A stretch of 11,314 nucleotides of DNA. It comes from an uncultured beta proteobacterium (GTDB lineage Bacteria > Pseudomonadota > Gammaproteobacteria > Burkholderiales > Rhodocyclaceae). This document shows positions 1-6,123 of this stretch, in pieces. The first letter of the stretch is position 1. Each line of letters opens with the position of its first letter. Both the position numbers and the translations under genes were made by a program. The stretch spans positions 1-11,314 of the forward strand of contig CAIZKA010000145.1 of NCBI GenBank assembly GCA_903933395.1. Direction: 5' to 3'. The notes below the pieces were generated by a model, which was not told the DNA's origin, ran no database searches, and worked only from the letters and a program-made list of their open reading frames with translations.

Positions 1-74
1 ACGTGCTCGGTGATCCAGGCCTTGGTGGTCTTGTTCTTCTTGACCTTCTGTTTGCTCTCGACCTTGCCGCTCAC
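1..74 (-). CDS. rlmE: 23S rRNA (uridine-2'-O-)methyltransferase RlmE, N-terminal fragment cut by the window edge
   Basis: Only the first 24 codons are present; the rest lies beyond the left edge. The peptide opens with a lysine-rich stretch and then KTTKAWITEHV, which matches the start of RlmE/FtsJ proteins (basic tail, then S/T-x-x-W-x-x-x-H before the conserved D-x-Y/F-V). RlmE is a SAM-dependent enzyme that 2'-O-methylates U2552 in the A-loop of 23S rRNA during late 50S assembly. The start is a GTG at 72-74. A weak Shine-Dalgarno GGGA (complement of 82-85) lies 7 nt upstream, and the only nearby upstream ATG runs into a stop after five codons. The gene is divergent from yhbY, another 50S-assembly factor, with 14 bp between start codons, so its promoter must lie inside yhbY. 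The identification rests on a short peptide plus the familiar rlmE-yhbY pairing. Confidence 0.72.
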   Translation of the reverse strand, partial: MSGKVESKQKVKKNKTTKAWITEH

Positions 75-82
75 GTTACAAT
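52..82 (+). promoter_or_regulatory. putative promoter of yhbY
   Basis: A -10 hexamer TACAAT (77-82, five of six consensus bases) follows a poor -35 candidate TTGCTC (52-57) with a long 19-bp spacer. The -10 ends 6 bp before the yhbY ATG, so transcription would begin at or within a base or two of the start codon, giving a leaderless or near-leaderless mRNA. No Shine-Dalgarno sequence precedes the ATG, which fits. The element lies inside the divergent rlmE start region. Confidence 0.4.
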
Positions 83-88
83 CCCGTC

Positions 89-499
89 ATGACTGAAAAT
101 TCCACCCCGCTGAGCCCCGTCCAGCGCCGCGCCCTGCGGGCTGCCGCGCACCACCTGAACCCCGTCGTCTCGATCAGCCAGAAAGGCCTGACGCCGTCAG
201 TACTGGCGGAGATCGACCGCTGCCTCAAGGCCCACGAACTGATCAAGCTGCGACTTTACGGCATAGAACGCGAAGTACGCGAACCCCTGTTCGTTGAAAT
301 TTGCACGGCGCTCGGCTGCGCCGAGGTGCAGCACATCGGCAACCTCTTGGTGCTCTGGCGCGAGAACCCGAAAGATGCCGCTGTGCAAGAGTTCCCGGAG
401 GGACGCACCGCGCTGGCGCCGGCGAGACGGCGCAAGGATCCACCCGCAACCAAGAAGCAGGCCGCCGCGCGCAGCGAAGCGCGCAGCCGCAAGCACTAA
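89..499 (+). CDS. yhbY: YhbY-type CRM-domain RNA-binding protein (ribosome assembly factor)
   Basis: This is a 136-residue protein whose first 95 residues form a single CRM (chloroplast RNA splicing and ribosome maturation) domain. Recognisable parts are RALRAAAHHLNPVV (14-27), KGLTPSVLAEIDRCLKAHELIKLRL (within 32-56) and QHIGNLLVLWRE (81-92). YhbY binds pre-50S particles and is implicated in large-subunit maturation. E. coli YhbY is 97 aa; here a tail of about 40 residues rich in Arg, Lys and Ala (105-136) is added, probably a disordered RNA-binding extension. The RNA-contacting GxxG loop of the E. coli protein (GSNG) reads SQKG at 30-33, so its first glycine is replaced. The ATG at 89 lacks a Shine-Dalgarno sequence. 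The TAA overlaps the stop of the convergent DUF4149 gene by 4 bp. Confidence 0.9.
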   Translation: MTENSTPLSPVQRRALRAAAHHLNPVVSISQKGLTPSVLAEIDRCLKAHELIKLRLYGIEREVREPLFVEICTALGCAEVQHIGNLLVLWRENPKDAAVQEFPEGRTALAPARRRKDPPATKKQAAARSEARSRKH

Positions 500-960
500 C
501 GTCCCTTGCCCCGCTCCTGCAGTATCACCAAGGCGATTCCCAGCAGGGACTGCACCAGGTAAAGCGCGCTCGACACGCCATGCCAGGTGCTGAAGCGGTC
601 GCGTAGCGCGCTTTCCATCACCTGCCGCGGCAAGGCATCGGCCTTCAACTGGGCAAGTATCGGCTGCACGCCAAAGTGGCCGGCAACGGTCAGGGTGAGC
701 ATCAGCACCACGATCCAGAACACCCCGGACTTGATCGCCCGCCAGCCTTTGCCGACAAGGATGAAAAGCACCAGGTAAGTCCCGCAGGCAAGGCCGACCC
801 AGGCAATCGCCGAGAACATCGCCCCGGCGACGGCCCCGGCCAAACTGCGATCCGCAAGCTGGGAGAACAGCACGGGCGCGGCAAGGTAACCCACCGCCAG
901 CATGCCGCCCGCCCAGAGCGTCACGGCGATGTTGTACAGCGCGGAGAGGAAGCCTCTCAT
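496..960 (-). CDS. DUF4149 family inner-membrane protein
   Basis: This 154-residue hydrophobic protein has four likely transmembrane segments, at about 5-30, 45-70, 79-97 and 130-148. The segments are separated by a basic turn (KGWRAIKSG, 71-79) and a polar loop with RDRFSTWHG (120-128). Size, topology and the opening ALYNIAVTLWAGGMLAVGY match the DUF4149 family of small proteobacterial membrane proteins, whose function is not established. The ATG (958-960) directly abuts the greA TGA (961-963) and no Shine-Dalgarno is visible in the end of greA, so translation probably depends on ribosomes finishing greA. The 3' end overlaps the convergent yhbY stop by 4 bp. The family call is from memory of its pattern; four-helix membrane topology is clear. 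Confidence 0.78.
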   Translation of the reverse strand: MRGFLSALYNIAVTLWAGGMLAVGYLAAPVLFSQLADRSLAGAVAGAMFSAIAWVGLACGTYLVLFILVGKGWRAIKSGVFWIVVLMLTLTVAGHFGVQPILAQLKADALPRQVMESALRDRFSTWHGVSSALYLVQSLLGIALVILQERGKGR

Positions 961-1440
961 TCAGATGTATTTGACGTCGAGGATTTCGTATTCCCGTCGT
1001 CCGCCGGGTGTCTGCACTTCGGCGACGTCGCCGGCGAACTTGCCGATCAGCGCACGCGCCACCGGCGAATTCAGCGAAAGCATGCCGGACTTGATGTCGG
1101 CCTCGTCGTCACCGACGATCTGGTAGGTCACCTTGCCGCCGCTGTCCATGTCTTCGAGTTCGACCGTGGAGCCGAAGACGACGCGGCCGTCGGCATCGAG
1201 CGATGCCGGATCGATGATCTGGGCGTTGCCGAGCTTGCCTTCGACTTCCTTGATGCGGCCCTCGATGAAGCCCTGTCGCTCCTTGGCCGCGTCGTATTCG
1301 GCGTTCTCCGAGAGGTCGCCGTGCGATCGCGCCTCGGCAATGGCCGCAATCACCGCCGGACGATCGACCGTCTTCAGGCGCTGCAGTTCCTTGCGCAGCA
1401 ATTCGGCGCCGCGCAGGGTAATTGGGAACTTTGCGCTCAT
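961..1440 (-). CDS. greA: transcription elongation factor GreA
   Basis: This 159-residue protein has the standard GreA layout: an N-terminal antiparallel coiled coil (about 1-75) and a C-terminal FKBP-like domain (about 82-159). The coiled-coil tip carries ARSHGDLSENAEYD (37-50). Its acidic residues D42 and E45 correspond to the pair that coordinates catalytic Mg2+ when the coil enters the RNA polymerase secondary channel to stimulate cleavage of backtracked RNA. The C-terminal part includes the typical SPVARALIGKFAGDVAEVQTPGG (125-147). The start at 1440 is chosen because GGAG (1449-1452) lies 8 nt upstream and the protein then has the family length. An in-frame ATG at 1491 would add 17 residues encoded partly by palindromic repeat DNA. 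No clear promoter is visible between carB and greA, so read-through from carAB is plausible. Confidence 0.96.
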   Translation of the reverse strand: MSAKFPITLRGAELLRKELQRLKTVDRPAVIAAIAEARSHGDLSENAEYDAAKERQGFIEGRIKEVEGKLGNAQIIDPASLDADGRVVFGSTVELEDMDSGGKVTYQIVGDDEADIKSGMLSLNSPVARALIGKFAGDVAEVQTPGGRREYEILDVKYI

Positions 1441-1448
1441 GCCGTCGT

Positions 1449-1452
1449 CTCC
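1449..1452 (-). promoter_or_regulatory. greA ribosome binding site
   Basis: GGAG on the minus strand, 8 nt before the ATG at 1438-1440. This site decides the greA start against the in-frame ATG 51 bp further upstream. Confidence 0.7.
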
Positions 1453-1461
1453 GCAGGCCCG

Positions 1462-1477
1462 CCCGCGCTGGCGCGGG
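1462..1477. repeat. small G/C palindrome in the greA leader
   Basis: CCCGCG (1462-1467) and CGCGGG (1472-1477) form a perfect 6-bp stem around a CTGG loop. Its core GCGCTGGCGC recurs in the hairpin at 1583-1606, which suggests that both belong to the same repeat cluster. It sits 9 bp upstream of the greA Shine-Dalgarno site. Confidence 0.6.
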
Positions 1478-1482
1478 ATAAG

Positions 1483-1574
1483 CATGAGCACCCCCTCCCA
1501 TCCTCCCCCGCCAAGCGGGGGAGGTGACTAGTCACCCTCGCCCACGGGGCGGGGGAAGGGGGGTGGGTCGTCAT
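1483..1574. repeat. inverted-pair palindromic intergenic repeat (REP/BIME-like)
   Basis: Two related G/C-rich arms face away from each other: the arm at 1483-1511 (read on the minus strand) and the arm at 1549-1574 (plus strand). Both begin GCGGGGGA, continue through G runs and GTG, and end in TCAT. Between them lie a 10-bp perfect hairpin, CCTCCCCCGC (1502-1511) with GCGGGGGAGG (1515-1524) and loop CAA, a 14-bp palindrome, and a smaller hairpin CGCCC/GGGCG (1539-1551). No open frame with gene character crosses it. It resembles the multi-copy G/C-rich intergenic repeats seen in many betaproteobacterial genomes; copy number cannot be seen from one window. Confidence 0.65.
1523..1536. repeat. 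14-bp perfect palindrome at the centre of the repeat
   Basis: GGTGACTAGTCACC reads identically on both strands and sits midway between the two outward-facing arms. Symmetric centres of this kind fit an inverted duplication junction or a protein-binding site; the sequence does not tell which. Confidence 0.7.
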
Positions 1575-1580
1575 ATTTCC

Positions 1581-1642
1581 CCAGGGGGTGCGCTGGCGCA
1601 CCCCCTTCTTCGAGAAGGGGGAGGGGGGAAGTGGGTGTTCAT
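1581..1642. repeat. second repeat unit with two overlapping hairpins, abutting the carB stop
   Basis: Hairpin 1 pairs 1583-1593 with 1596-1606 (11 bp, AGGGGGTGCGC with GCGCACCCCCT). Hairpin 2 pairs 1601-1609 with 1613-1621 (9 bp, loop TCG). They share 1601-1606, so only one can form at a time. A third copy of the arm follows at 1617-1642 and again ends in TTCAT; its TCA (1639-1641) is the complement of the carB TGA stop. No T run follows on the minus strand (the next bases are GGGGAAATATG), so this is not a standard intrinsic terminator for carB. Confidence 0.6.
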
Positions 1643-4600
1643 TTAAGTTCTGCGTGCAGGGACTGCAGCGAGTAGGTTTCGAGACCGTCATGACGCATGC
1701 CGGCACAGGCGGCACGGCCGCCCTCGATGGTGGTGAACAGGGTGACCTTGGCGCCCAGCGCGGATGTGCGGATCGAGCGCGAATCTGCAATTGCGGCGCG
1801 CTTTTCCTCAACGGTGTTCACAATCAGGACGATTTCGTTGTTCTTGATCATGTCGACAATGTGCGGCCGTCCCTCGGTCACCTTGTTCACCATGGCAACC
1901 GGGATGCCGGCGGCTTCGATCGCGCCACCCGTGCCCCGCGTCGCCACCAGGGAGAACCCCAGTTCATGCAGCTCGCGGGCAACTTCGACGGCCTTCGGCC
2001 GGTCGGCCGGCTTGACGCTGAGGAAAACCTTGCCGGATTTCGGCAATCGAGTACCGGCGGCAAGCTGGGATTTCACAAAAGCTTCGCCGAAAGTTCGGCC
2101 GACACCCATCACTTCGCCGGTGGATTTCATCTCAGGACCGAGGATGGTATCAACGCCGGGGAACTTGATGAAGGGAAACACTGCTTCCTTCACCGAGTAA
2201 TAGGGCGGAATGATCTCGCGGGTCATGCCCTGGTCTGCCAGGCTGCGCCCGGCCATGCAGCGCGCCGCGATCTTGGCCAGCGGCAGGCTGGTCGCCTTGG
2301 AGACGAAAGGCACGGTGCGGGACGCGCGCGGATTGACTTCGAGCACATACACCACGGCCTCGTCGCCACGGCCCTGGATCGCGAACTGCACGTTCATCAG
2401 GCCGATGACGTTGAGCCCCCTGGCCATCATCTCGGTCTGGCGCCGCAGTTCGTCCTGGATTTCCGGACACAGGGTGAAGGGCGGCAGGGAACAGGCCGAA
2501 TCGCCCGAATGCACCCCTGCCTGCTCGATGTGTTCCATGATGCCGCCGATCAGCACCTGCGTGCCATCGGAAAGAGCATCGACATCGACCTCGGTGGCAT
2601 CGTTGAGGAAGCGATCGAGCAGTACCGGCGAATCGAAGGACACCTTGATCGCATCGCGCATGTAGCGCTCGAGATCCTTCTGCTCATGGACGATTTCCAT
2701 GGCGCGGCCGCCCAGAACGTAGGAAGGCCGCACCACCAGCGGATAGCCGATCTCGGCAGCAAGGCGGATCGCGTCGGGCTCGGTGCGCGCCGTGCGATTC
2801 GGCGGCTGCTTGAGGCCGAGGTCGTGCAGCAGTTTCTGGAAGCGCTCGCGGTCTTCGGCGGCGTCGATCATGTCGGGACTGGTGCCGATGATGGGCACGC
2901 CGTTGGCTTCGAGTTCGCGGGCCCGCTTCAGCGGTGTCTGGCCGCCGAACTGGACGATGACGCCGGCCGGTTGCTCGACATGGACGATTTCGAGGATGTC
3001 TTCCAGCGTCACCGGCTCGAAGTAGAGCCGATCCGAGGTGTCGTAGTCGGTCGACACGGTCTCGGGGTTGCAATTGACCATGATGGTCTCGTAGCCGTCC
3101 TCGCGCATCGCCAGCGCCGCATGCACGCAGCAGTAGTCGAATTCGATGCCCTGGCCGATGCGGTTGGGACCGCCGCCGAGCACCATGATCTTCTTGCGCG
3201 CCGTCGGCCGCGCTTCACATTCATCCTCGTAGGTCGAATACATGTAGGCGGTCGCCGTGGAAAACTCGCCGGCACAGGTATCGACACGCTTGTACACCGG
3301 CCGCACACCGAGCTTATGACGGCGTTCGCGCACCGCCGTCTCGCCGCTGGCACCGGCGGCCGGGTCGGCACTGGCATTGACCAGGGTGCCGATGCGGCGG
3401 TCGGAGAAGCCCTTGCGCTTGAGATTGCGCAGGGCAAGCACATCGAGGTCATCCAGGTTCTGCGAGCGCATCCAGCCTTCGATGGTGATGATTTCCTCGA
3501 TCTGTACCAGGAACCACGGATCGATGCTGGTCAGATCGAACACCTGCTGCAGCGAGTAGCCCTCGCGGAAGGCCTGGGCCACGTACCAGATGCGCTGCGG
3601 GCCGGGGCTGGCGAGTTCGCGGTTGATCTCCTCGCGGTCGGCGTCGATTTCGTCGAAACCATAGACGCTGACTTCCAGCCCGCGCAGGGCCTTCTGCATC
3701 GACTCCTGGAAGCTGCGGCCGATGGCCATGACTTCGCCGACCGACTTCATCTGCGTCGTCAGGCGATCGTTGGCCGTCGGAAACTTCTCGAAGGCGAAGC
3801 GCGGCACCTTGGTCACCACGTAGTCGATCGAGGGCTCGAAGGAAGCCGGCGTGGCACCGCCGGTGATGTCGTTCTTCAGTTCGTCGAGCGTGTAGCCGAC
3901 GGCGAGCTTGGCCGCGACCTTGGCGATCGGGAAGCCGGTGGCCTTCGAAGCCAGCGCGGACGAGCGCGAGACGCGCGGGTTCATTTCGATCACTACCATC
4001 GCACCGTTCTTCGGATTGATGGCGAACTGCACGTTGGAGCCGCCGGTATCGACGCCGATTTCGCGCAGCACGGCGATGCTGGCGTTGCGCATGATCTGGT
4101 ATTCGCGGTCGGTCAGGGTCTGCGCCGGGGCGACGGTGATCGAGTCGCCGGTATGCACGCCCATCGGATCAAGGTTCTCGATCGAACAGACGATGATGCA
4201 GTTGTCCCTGTGGTCGCGCACCACTTCCATCTCGTACTCTTTCCACCCCAGCAGCGATTCCTCGATCAGCAGTTCCTTGGTCGGCGAGGCCTCAAGGCCG
4301 CGCTTGCAGATCTCGACGAACTCTTCCTGGTTGTAGGCGATGCCGCCGCCGGAACCGCCCATGGTGAACGACGGCCGGATGATTGTCGGGAAGCCCATGG
4401 CGCCCTGCACCTGCTGCGCCTCTTCCATGCTGTGGGCGATGCCCGAACGGGCCGAACCGAGGCCGATGCGGGTCATGGCCTGCTTGAACTTCTCGCGGTC
4501 CTCGGCCATGTCGATGGCCTCGCGCGAGGCGCCGATCATTTCGACGCCGTATTTTTCCAGCACGCCATGCTTGGCCAGGTCGAGCGCGCAGTTCAGCGCC

Positions 4601-4881
4601 GTCTGGCCGCCCATGGTCGGCAGCACGGCATCCGGACGCTCCTTGGCGATGATGTTTTCCAGCACCCGCCAGGTGATCGGCTCGATGTAGGTGACATCGG
4701 CCATTCCCGGATCAGTCATGATCGTCGCCGGATTGGAATTGACCAGGATGACGCGGTAACCCTCTTCGCGCAGGGCCTTGCAGGCCTGGGCGCCGGAATA
4801 GTCGAATTCGCAGGCCTGACCGATGACGATCGGCCCGGCGCCGATGATCAGGATGCTGTGGATGTCGGTGCGCCTAGGCAT
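1639..4881 (-). CDS. carB: carbamoyl-phosphate synthase large subunit
   Basis: This 1080-residue protein (E. coli CarB has 1073) colinear with the E. coli enzyme makes carbamoyl phosphate for pyrimidines and arginine from bicarbonate, two ATP and ammonia channelled from CarA. Order: carboxyphosphate ATP-grasp half (about 1-400), oligomerisation domain (400-560), carbamoyl-phosphate ATP-grasp half (565-940, starting KIMVLGGGPNRIGQG) and MGS-like allosteric domain (940-1080). Ligands R129, R169, H243, Q285, E299 and N301 are all present at the E. coli numbering; E848 and N850 match the second site. In the allosteric domain T981, T984, K1000 and N1022 are kept, but the equivalents of E. coli K954 and T1017 are R961 and V1024. 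The ATG overlaps the end of carA by 8 bp, with GGAG 10 nt upstream. The TGA lies in the edge of a palindromic repeat. Confidence 0.99.
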   Translation of the reverse strand: MPRRTDIHSILIIGAGPIVIGQACEFDYSGAQACKALREEGYRVILVNSNPATIMTDPGMADVTYIEPITWRVLENIIAKERPDAVLPTMGGQTALNCALDLAKHGVLEKYGVEMIGASREAIDMAEDREKFKQAMTRIGLGSARSGIAHSMEEAQQVQGAMGFPTIIRPSFTMGGSGGGIAYNQEEFVEICKRGLEASPTKELLIEESLLGWKEYEMEVVRDHRDNCIIVCSIENLDPMGVHTGDSITVAPAQTLTDREYQIMRNASIAVLREIGVDTGGSNVQFAINPKNGAMVVIEMNPRVSRSSALASKATGFPIAKVAAKLAVGYTLDELKNDITGGATPASFEPSIDYVVTKVPRFAFEKFPTANDRLTTQMKSVGEVMAIGRSFQESMQKALRGLEVSVYGFDEIDADREEINRELASPGPQRIWYVAQAFREGYSLQQVFDLTSIDPWFLVQIEEIITIEGWMRSQNLDDLDVLALRNLKRKGFSDRRIGTLVNASADPAAGASGETAVRERRHKLGVRPVYKRVDTCAGEFSTATAYMYSTYEDECEARPTARKKIMVLGGGPNRIGQGIEFDYCCVHAALAMREDGYETIMVNCNPETVSTDYDTSDRLYFEPVTLEDILEIVHVEQPAGVIVQFGGQTPLKRARELEANGVPIIGTSPDMIDAAEDRERFQKLLHDLGLKQPPNRTARTEPDAIRLAAEIGYPLVVRPSYVLGGRAMEIVHEQKDLERYMRDAIKVSFDSPVLLDRFLNDATEVDVDALSDGTQVLIGGIMEHIEQAGVHSGDSACSLPPFTLCPEIQDELRRQTEMMARGLNVIGLMNVQFAIQGRGDEAVVYVLEVNPRASRTVPFVSKATSLPLAKIAARCMAGRSLADQGMTREIIPPYYSVKEAVFPFIKFPGVDTILGPEMKSTGEVMGVGRTFGEAFVKSQLAAGTRLPKSGKVFLSVKPADRPKAVEVARELHELGFSLVATRGTGGAIEAAGIPVAMVNKVTEGRPHIVDMIKNNEIVLIVNTVEEKRAAIADSRSIRTSALGAKVTLFTTIEGGRAACAGMRHDGLETYSLQSLHAELK

Positions 4882-6013
4882 TCTTGTTCTTCTCCATCAT
4901 GCCGATGAAGCGGTCGAACAAATAAGCCACATCGTGCGGCCCGGGACTGGCCTCCGGGTGGCCCTGGAAGCAGAAGGCGGGCCGGTCGGTCCAGGCCATG
5001 CCCTGCAGGCTGCCGTCGAACAGCGAGACGTGGGTCACCTTGACATTTGCCGGCAGTGTCGACGGATCGGCCGCAAAGCCGTGGTTCTGGCTGGTGATCA
5101 GCACCTGCCCGCTATCGAGGTCCTTGACCGGATGGTTGGCGCCGTGATGGCCGAACTTCATCTTTAAAGTCTTGCCCCCGGCCGCCAGCGCCATCAACTG
5201 GTGGCCGAGGCAGATGCCGAAGGTCGGCAGCTTCTTGTCGAGGAAGGTACGGATTGCCGCCACCGCGTAGCCGCAGGGTTCCGGGTCGCCGGGGCCGTTG
5301 GACAGGAATATGCCATCGGGTTTCATTGCCAGCACCTCGGTGGCCGGCGTCTTCGCCGGCACCACGGTGAGATCGCAGCCGCGCGAAGCGAGCATGCGCA
5401 GGATGTTGCGCTTGACGCCGAAGTCGTAGGCGACGACCTTGAAACGGAACGCAGCGGGCTTTGCAAAGCCGGCACCGAGTTGCCACTCGCCCTCGGTCCA
5501 GCGATAGGCCTGCGGCGAGCTGACCACCTGCGCCAGATCCATGCCGGCCAGGCCGGGGAAGGCACGCGCCTTGGCGACGGCGGCGTCTGCATCGATTTCG
5601 TCTCCGGCCATCAGGCAACCCGCCTGGGCGCCCTTCTCGCGCAGGATGCGGGTCAGCTTGCGCGTATCGATGTCGGCCAGCCCGAGCACGTTCGCGGCGC
5701 GCAGATAGGCATCGAGCGTCTGTTCGCTGCGGAAATTCGAAGCCAGCAGGGGCAGGTCGCGGATTACCAGACCCGCTGCGTGTATGTCAGCGGCTTCGCA
5801 ATCCTCGCGATTGACGCCGTAGTTGCCGATATGGGGGTAAGTCAGGGTAACGATCTGGCGGGCGTAGGAAGGATCGGTGAGGATTTCCTGATAGCCGGTG
5901 AGCGCCGTATTGAACACCACTTCGCCAACGCTGCTGCCTGTCGATCCGATGCCTTTGCCTCTAAACACCGTTCCGTCGGCCAGGGCAAGAAGGGCGGGCG
6001 GAAAGTGAGACAC
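4874..6013 (-). CDS. carA: carbamoyl-phosphate synthase small subunit (glutamine amidotransferase)
   Basis: CarA hydrolyses glutamine and passes ammonia to CarB. The 379-residue protein (E. coli 382) has the N-terminal CPSase small-chain domain (about 1-150, with GEVVFNTALTGYQEILTDPSY near 30-50) and a class I glutamine amidotransferase domain (about 190-379). The catalytic triad is C268 in FGICLGHQ and H352/E354 in FQGHPEASPGPHD; the loop SNGPGDPEP is at about 238-246. The start is taken as GTG (6011-6013) because GGGAG lies exactly 7 nt upstream and the protein then begins MSHFPPALLALADGT, typical of the family. An in-frame TTG at 6037 would add eight residues and has no ribosome binding site. 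The end overlaps carB by 8 bp (ATGCCTAG), implying translational coupling and equal subunit output. A strong sigma-70-type promoter lies about 75 bp upstream. Confidence 0.98.
   Translation of the reverse strand: MSHFPPALLALADGTVFRGKGIGSTGSSVGEVVFNTALTGYQEILTDPSYARQIVTLTYPHIGNYGVNREDCEAADIHAAGLVIRDLPLLASNFRSEQTLDAYLRAANVLGLADIDTRKLTRILREKGAQAGCLMAGDEIDADAAVAKARAFPGLAGMDLAQVVSSPQAYRWTEGEWQLGAGFAKPAAFRFKVVAYDFGVKRNILRMLASRGCDLTVVPAKTPATEVLAMKPDGIFLSNGPGDPEPCGYAVAAIRTFLDKKLPTFGICLGHQLMALAAGGKTLKMKFGHHGANHPVKDLDSGQVLITSQNHGFAADPSTLPANVKVTHVSLFDGSLQGMAWTDRPAFCFQGHPEASPGPHDVAYLFDRFIGMMEKNKNA
4892..4895 (-). promoter_or_regulatory. carB ribosome binding site inside carA
   Basis: GGAG on the minus strand lies 10 nt before the carB ATG, within the last codons of carA. 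It supports starting carB at 4881, inside the carA reading frame. Confidence 0.55.
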
Positions 6014-6020
6014 GATGAGG

Positions 6021-6025
6021 CTCCC
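6021..6025 (-). promoter_or_regulatory. carA ribosome binding site
   Basis: GGGAG on the minus strand with a 7-nt spacer to the GTG at 6011-6013. It is the strongest Shine-Dalgarno match in the window and decides the GTG start. It also overlaps a possible stem (6023-6027 with 6052-6056) that could mask it in the mRNA. Confidence 0.75.
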
Positions 6026-6093
6026 GGAACAAGGCAAGGCGGCGATAGGAACCGGGCACCGCTTGATTCACATGGCGTCCGGCAAACCTTCGG

Positions 6094-6122
6094 ATTATAC
6101 CTTGCCGGCCCGCCTATCGCAA
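6094..6122 (-). promoter_or_regulatory. carAB promoter (sigma-70 type)
   Basis: On the minus strand a perfect -10 TATAAT (6094-6099) lies 17 bp from a -35 TTGCGA (6117-6122, four of six consensus bases). Transcription should begin near 6087, leaving a leader of about 74 nt before the carA GTG. It is the best core promoter in the window. The -35 element immediately follows the hairpin after dapB, so carAB appears to be a transcription unit separate from bamE-dapB. Confidence 0.8.
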
Positions 6123-6123
6123 A

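Noticed and set aside
676..1527. A plus-strand frame of 283 codons antisense to greA and the DUF4149 gene
   Set aside because: Both minus-strand genes are better supported, and the frame runs into the palindromic repeat, where its translation is low-complexity.
1483..1642. CRISPR array
   Set aside because: The repeats are diverged, not evenly spaced, and have no unique spacers of constant length.
1437..1811. A minus-strand frame across the carB-greA gap encoding a Pro/Ser-rich peptide
   Set aside because: The composition comes directly from the G/C palindromic repeats. It overlaps the carB end in another frame and has no ribosome binding site.
1588..4908. A plus-strand open frame of 1106 codons covering all of carB
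   Set aside because: It is in exact codon register antisense to carB. Its openness only means carB uses no TTA, CTA or TCA codons, expected for a highly GC-biased gene. The antisense peptide is rich in His, Asp, Gly and Arg without any domain, while carB is unmistakable.
6014..6036. Longer CarA with a TTG start at 6037
   Set aside because: It adds eight residues not typical of the family and has no ribosome binding site, while the GTG at 6013 has an excellent one.
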